Positions 60,701 to 64,000 of a stretch of DNA of 64,000 nt are shown piece by piece. Both the position numbers and the translations under genes were made by a program. Each line of letters starts with the position of its first letter. Position 1 is the stretch's first letter. Source of the stretch: Crambe crambe (taxonomy: Eukaryota; Porifera; Demospongiae; Poecilosclerida; Crambeidae); NCBI GenBank assembly GCA_963924555.1, contig OZ004583.1, forward strand, positions 1,707,501 to 1,771,500, written 5' to 3'. The notes under the pieces are model-generated. The model worked only from the letters and a program-made list of their open reading frames with translations, did no database searches and had not been told where the DNA came from.

Positions 60701-63378
60701 GAAAAAAGATGTAAGGATGACCACTGCTCAAAAAAGTAAGGAAACAAGAAGGATGGATATGGGATCAATCTTTGTTCTGTATATCCATCCAACAATCCCT
60801 ACATATATGCACATTACTGCACTATAATCTGAAGCTACCCGACGTATATGTAGGGATTGTTGGCTGGATATACAGAACAAAGATTGATCCCGTTTCCATC
60901 CTCATCCCTACCCTTGTTTCCTTACTTTTTCAAGCAATGGTCATCCCTACATTTTTTTTCATTTCACGGAAATGTTTTTTCTCTTACTTGTTCCTGGTCT
61001 TTTTTCCTCTCTTCATAGTTTTATGTATGTATGCATAAATGTAAGAGTTCGTTCTTCTATGTGTATGCAGGGACAGAAGTTTCTTGAGATGTGATCATTA
61101 TTTATCAGTGAGTATTGAGCTATATTTGGAGGTCGAGGATGCAGTCTACCGGTAGATGGATTGGTGAATCTAAAATCCCCCGAGTTGATAAAGTAGTCAG
61201 TCTATGCCAGAAATAATTCAATCAATCAATCAATCTTAGCAATGTAAAGCCCAAAGGGCATATGCAAAATAAACGGGGAAAAAAGGATGTCAAGTGACTG
61301 AGGGAGGCTACTCAGGTGTAACATAAAAATGATTTATAACAAGTGATAAGTCAGGTTCTGATGATGACAGAGCAGAGAGGATCCTGTCCACATTCATGAG
61401 GGAGGAGTGAGTTGTGATATAGTGTTCAAAGTACGAATTGCCCTCCAAATCTGACACATCACATCGAGGGCAAGGGCTGGAACCATATGAGGGCCTGGTC
61501 AGCTCCCTATACAGGTTCTGTAAGGCAGTGGTGCCGGCTGTGCCTCTATCCAGGGCTGCGTCCCAGAGTTTTATCCAGCTAGACTCCTTAGCAACCGCAG
61601 CTGCTATTCTGGTACTCGTGTGCTCTTGGCAGGATGATAGTAGCAGTTCCATGTCTCTATTAGTCACTTCACTCTTCAGCTCAGCTGTAGAACACATCAT
61701 CCCTAGGGTCTTCTTCACCAAACCATCCAAACCCAGACGAGATTCAAGGAACTGGGACCCCTCTACGATCTGAAGTGGAACTTCACTGGGTGTGTCTCCC
61801 ATGAGATGAGTGAGAAATAGATGACCGAGGGACTCTTCATTTGTGGATGCACGTTGGATGAAGAGGAGTTTCCGCTGTAGTATGCGTGCTGTCATTGAGG
61901 GCCACTCCAGAGCGAGTCTAGTAGCCCTGCCAGAGTGATGTCGGGGCAGTTTCAAGATTCGACGGCCGATCTCAGCTTGGAAAGATTCAAGCTTATCCAA
62001 TAGAGATTCAGTCAAGTGCCAGTTTTCACTCCCAAATAGCAGGACTGGGACGACACAAGTTTCGAAGATGGCTCTACCAGAGAGAGGATTTAGCTTTCCC
62101 TGGAAACCACCCATTGCTCCAAATGCAAAGAAGCTACTCCTTGCCCGTCCAATTGCAATGTCGATTGACTTGTTTGCTGACAGGTCCCAGGACCACCAAT
62201 ATCCTAGGCACTTGGCAGAGGCAACTGGAGGGAGGGCCTGTTCCTTGATTGTGAAAATTGGCTCAGCAGGAGTTCTCTGGGATGAGACAATCACTACTTC
62301 ACATTTAGATGCATTCAGGGATAGAGCATTTGTGGCTACAAACTCTACATGCGCTGCGTATTATCGAAAATATGGCTTCCAGTAATTAAGTTAGCTATCG
62401 AGTACTGTGCTCCATAGTGTCTCCTTTTACACAGTGGGGGGACTAGAATTTCACTTTTGTATTAGTCTATAGGCGGCGCGCGCAGCCATCCGAGTCATCC
62501 CTACATAGAGAGTGCTACCGCACTCTCTGATAAACTTCAGTCTGATATGTGAGCATATCAGGCTTAGTTGGTGTATCTACTTCAGTCTGATAATTATGTT
62601 GGGCTTAGTTGGTGTATTTCTCATAAAAATGAGAACATGAATATAGCAATAAAACCTTTTGAAACTGATGCTATTTAAGGCACACGAGCATTGTGTGAAG
62701 TTATAGTTTGCTAAACTGAAAGGTGAGCTAATGGGAACCATTGTGATATTCATATAAAAGGCGTTTTTACTCTCTTGATTATAATAAATAGCTAATGGCC
62801 TGAAGTTTTTCAAAGATAGCTAGCTACTTAGAAAAAATGACTAAAAAATGTATACTGACTTAGAAAGAACTCAAGATTTGATTTCTGTTAACAATTAGCT
62901 AGCTAAGACTTGATTTTTTGTACGTGCAGGAGCGAACTGAAAATTCTTGCAGCAGCTGACACGCCTATAATTCTTGCAAGAGCAGTGCAGGATTTAGAGC
63001 AAGAAAGGATGCAAGATACAGAGCGGCAAGACACAGAGCGGCAAGGAATTTATCATGCATGATACCACAGCTTTTGCATAATAAAGTACCATTCCACTTG
63101 AATTTTTGTAAGATTAGGATTTCTGCAAGTCTTGCAAAGCAAGATTCTTGTATATTCTTGCCAATGATCTTGCAAGATGATTCTAGAGGTTCCACTGCAT
63201 AACGAATTGTATTAAATATGTACAATCCATGGACTATGTACCTTGATCGTTTAGGAGAAGGGATGTGAGAGTATTTTGAATGGATATAGTAGATATAGAC
63301 TGTGAAGAGTAGAAATAGAGTTGTTAGAAGGCAGAGAAGCCCTCCTGCCAAACACGCAGCAGCAAATAACAGCACCAT
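51841..63378 (-). CDS. CYP46-like cytochrome P450, 517 aa, 15 exons
   Basis: Membrane monooxygenase, closest in my memory to CYP46A1 (cholesterol 24-hydroxylase). Exons: 63242-63378, 59922-60011, 59629-59713, 58292-58359, 58148-58234, 57895-58036, 56789-56950, 55902-56052, 55545-55607, 53164-53236, 53022-53106, 52826-52936, 52563-52651, 52289-52358, 51841-51981. Signal-anchor helix at residues about 1-32, then YSHIPSPKRS hinge. WKPRRRLHDPAF is the C helix; K-helix NETLRLYPP; DVFDPSRF; heme loop FPFGVGHRSCIG with the ligand Cys; C-terminus PKDLNCTLLPRA. The I-helix reads YYGGGTGTTTATLSF: the usual acidic residue is absent. Introns 13 and 14 need GC donors (AG/GCAGGA and TG/GCAAGT) to keep frame and family alignment. 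A 57 bp duplication creates a second in-frame acceptor for exon 15. Substrate not predictable from sequence. Confidence 0.88.
51961..52050 (-). repeat. Tandem duplication of the exon 15 splice-acceptor region
   Basis: TGCAAGTTTTGCCTCCATCT (51964) recurs as TGCAAGTTTTGTCTCCATCT (52021), 57 bp apart. Both copies include a CAG acceptor followed by ATGGAG in the same frame. Using the upstream one adds 19 residues. Confidence 0.85.
53370..54000. repeat. Dispersed repeat with internal 36-bp minisatellite, P450 intron 9
   Basis: 53370-53690 (around GGACTCCTGTGGGAGTGGTC and GAATCATCTCACA) resembles 54900-55480 in the same intron. In this copy the motif GCTCCCGATAGGTGACCTCT is amplified to about eight units (53660-53950); the other copy has one. 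Confidence 0.85.
54025..54245 (+). mobile_element. 3' end of a non-LTR retrotransposon
   Basis: Reads HLAFKKHLKLQLFKC then stop, the typical C-terminus of CR1/L2-like reverse transcriptase ORFs, followed by a short 3' region and an A-rich tail (54208-54235). Only the last part of the element is present. Confidence 0.55.
54430..54680 (-). mobile_element. tRNA-derived SINE, 5'-truncated
   Basis: On the minus strand a tRNA T-arm-like stem-loop GTGAGTTCGAGTCTCAC (54636-54652, B-box match) is followed by about 180 bp of non-tRNA body and an A-rich tail (54433-54450). The D-arm/A-box side is replaced by a CA/GC microsatellite at 54681-54744. Not a functional tRNA gene. Confidence 0.45.
54681..54744. 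repeat. (CA)n(CGCA)n microsatellite
   Basis: CA repeats interrupted by a block of CGCA repeats, adjoining the SINE start. Confidence 0.9.
54895..55480. repeat. Dispersed repeat, second copy, P450 intron 9
   Basis: Matches 53370-53690 along most of its length (GTCATGAGAACTACAACAGT, GGACTCCTGTGGAAGTGGTC, AGAATCATCTCACATCTCAA) and ends with one TAGGTGACCTCTACCTGTGA unit. An additional block (AAAAGTGGTCCGGTAAAAAC ... GTGGTGGATACACCC, 55150-55205) also occurs at 52098-52150. Confidence 0.8.
56119..56548. mobile_element. 430 bp inverted-repeat element with poly-C tracts, P450 intron 7
   Basis: Perfect 14 bp ends CATAGGCGGAGGAA (56119-56132) and its complement (56535-56548), flanked by the 5 bp direct repeat AATGT. 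Two long C runs (about 56186-56209 and 56495-56522) lie just inside. No ORF. Confidence 0.75.
57252..57345 (-). mobile_element. Terminal fragment of the foldback transposon family, inverted
   Basis: TATCAGAGAGTGCAGTAGTGCTCTCTGTGTAGGGATGACC is the reverse complement of the right end of the elements at 6240-7203 and 60650-62535. Only the end is recognisable. Confidence 0.55.
57587..57713. mobile_element. Foldback MITE in P450 intron 6
   Basis: Arms of about 37 bp, from CACACTCGTCGTGGAATATG (57587) and inverted at 57677-57713 (GTGAAATGACTCACCATATTCC...), with about 50 bp between them. Confidence 0.75.
60650..62535 (+). mobile_element. Foldback transposon copy 2, interrupted by a LINE fragment, P450 intron 1
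   Basis: The same palindrome as copy 1 (arms about 60714-60806 and 60846-60945), then GTCTACCGGTAGATGGATTG, CTTCCAGTAATTAAGTTAGC, and the right end GTCATCCCTACATAGAGAGTG with stem-loop AGAGAGTGC-TACC-GCACTCTCT. Between the last two internal blocks about 1.15 kb of LINE sequence is inserted relative to copy 1. Confidence 0.8.
61195..62350 (-). mobile_element. 5'-truncated non-LTR retrotransposon (reverse transcriptase C-terminal part)
   Basis: ORF from about 62350 down to 61308 (over 340 codons): FVATNALSLNASKCEVVIVS, KCLGYWWSWDLSANKSIDIA, VVPVLLFGSENWHLTESLLD and FQAEIGRRILKLPRHHSG are thumb/connection motifs typical of LINE reverse transcriptases. A Cys/His group near the end (CPRCDVSDLEGNSYFEHYI..H) resembles a terminal zinc knuckle. 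The ORF is open, so the insertion is fairly recent. The 3' end has GATT repeats (61209-61228, seen as AATC on plus), typical of CR1/L2-type tails. The polymerase palm is missing; the copy cannot be autonomous. Confidence 0.85.
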
Positions 63379-63951
63379 TGTGAAGTAGCTAGCTAGTCAT
63401 TTCAAATACTGCCAGATATAGTTATAGCTGCATATATTATAAAATTATTACTCACTACCTAGCTACATGTATGCACTGACTATGGAAGCTATACTAACAT
63501 AGTTTCAGACTGTATAGCTTCCACCTATTTATTCAGTGCAGATTAATAAGTAAATACCTACTTGTATAGTCTTAAATTGCTATTATTAATCACTCTCTAC
63601 CTAACTTGCACTGACTACATACACTGACTGTGGAAGCTATTATTCAAGAAAATTCAAGACAGTAGTAATTGAATAGACTGTTAGTAGCTTCCACAGTCAC
63701 ATGCATGTTAGTAATAATACGTTTCAAATGCTACATGTTTAGTCTTTATTCATCATAATTATTAAATCATCTCCTCCTTTTTGATCAAGCAGGAGAAGAG
63801 GCTAATCACGTAGTTAATATAGACCTCACAGTGGGTGTCCATGGTCATTGTCCAGCAGGAGGTGACTCTACCTGATCATGTCATGCTGTGAGGTCTATAT
63901 ATATGGTTGGGCATGCAGGGTTTGTCAACACATCTAGCTAACTATACCGCA
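63379..63951. other. Upstream region of the P450 gene with hairpins
   Basis: Contains several inverted repeats of GGAAGCTAT / ATAGCTTCC type (63483-63525, 63631-63700) and a 15 bp perfect stem (63817-63831 with 63886-63900). No gene is seen; the P450 promoter lies near 63380-63500. Confidence 0.55.
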
Positions 63952-63971
63952 ATGGCACTGAAGTTATTGGC
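63952..63971 (+). CDS. Possible first exon of a gene running off the right edge
   Basis: ATGGCACTGAAGTTATTGGC continues AGCAG/GTACGT, coding MALKLLAS plus a split Arg before a good splice donor at 63974. A short start of this kind would fit a mitochondrial presequence. Only the window edge limits the view, so this is tentative. Confidence 0.3.
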
Positions 63972-64000
63972 CAGCAGGTACGTGACCCTATGGGCACTAC

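Overview
The window is animal genomic DNA. Genes have many short exons with GT-AG (rarely GC-AG) introns, the DNA is AT-rich, and short motifs such as TAGCTAGC, simple repeats and small inverted-repeat transposons are scattered everywhere. The gene set (MCM2, TPRA1, PRDX5, COMTD1, CDK20, CYP46-like P450) is metazoan, and the compact, repeat-laced style suggests a demosponge (Amphimedon-like). The species call is inference; no search was run. Exon boundaries were placed by hand from splice signals, reading-frame phase and remembered family alignments.

Left part (1-9.9 kb): the 5' two thirds of MCM2 on the minus strand, running off the left edge. Its 6.6 kb seventh intron holds two intact plus-strand paralogous single-exon genes of unknown function, two related minisatellites and a foldback transposon. 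MCM2 and TPRA1 are head to head, 225 bp apart, with a perfect E2F site between them.

Middle (9.9-36.5 kb): TPRA1 (plus strand, ten coding exons). Its fourth intron is about 23.4 kb and contains, antisense, an uninterrupted tandem array of eight intact paralogous genes (called A to H here). Each encodes an N-terminal ubiquitin-like domain, an armadillo-like helical middle and a C-terminal helix resembling the BC-box half of a SOCS box. Every intron of the array is phase 2. Outer genes A and H are diverged; inner genes B to G are close copies, with a relic of a ninth between E and F. This nested, expanding family is the most striking content of the window.

Right part (36.5-64 kb): a divergent pair of PRDX5 peroxiredoxin genes, each with a mitochondrial-type presequence; COMTD1-like methyltransferase; CDK20 kinase; a secreted cysteine-rich, probably membrane-anchored protein with two internal repeats; and a 15-exon CYP46-like cytochrome P450 spread over 11.5 kb, with two GC-AG introns and transposons in its introns (LINE fragments, a SINE, MITEs and a foldback element). 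A possible first exon of another gene lies at the right edge.
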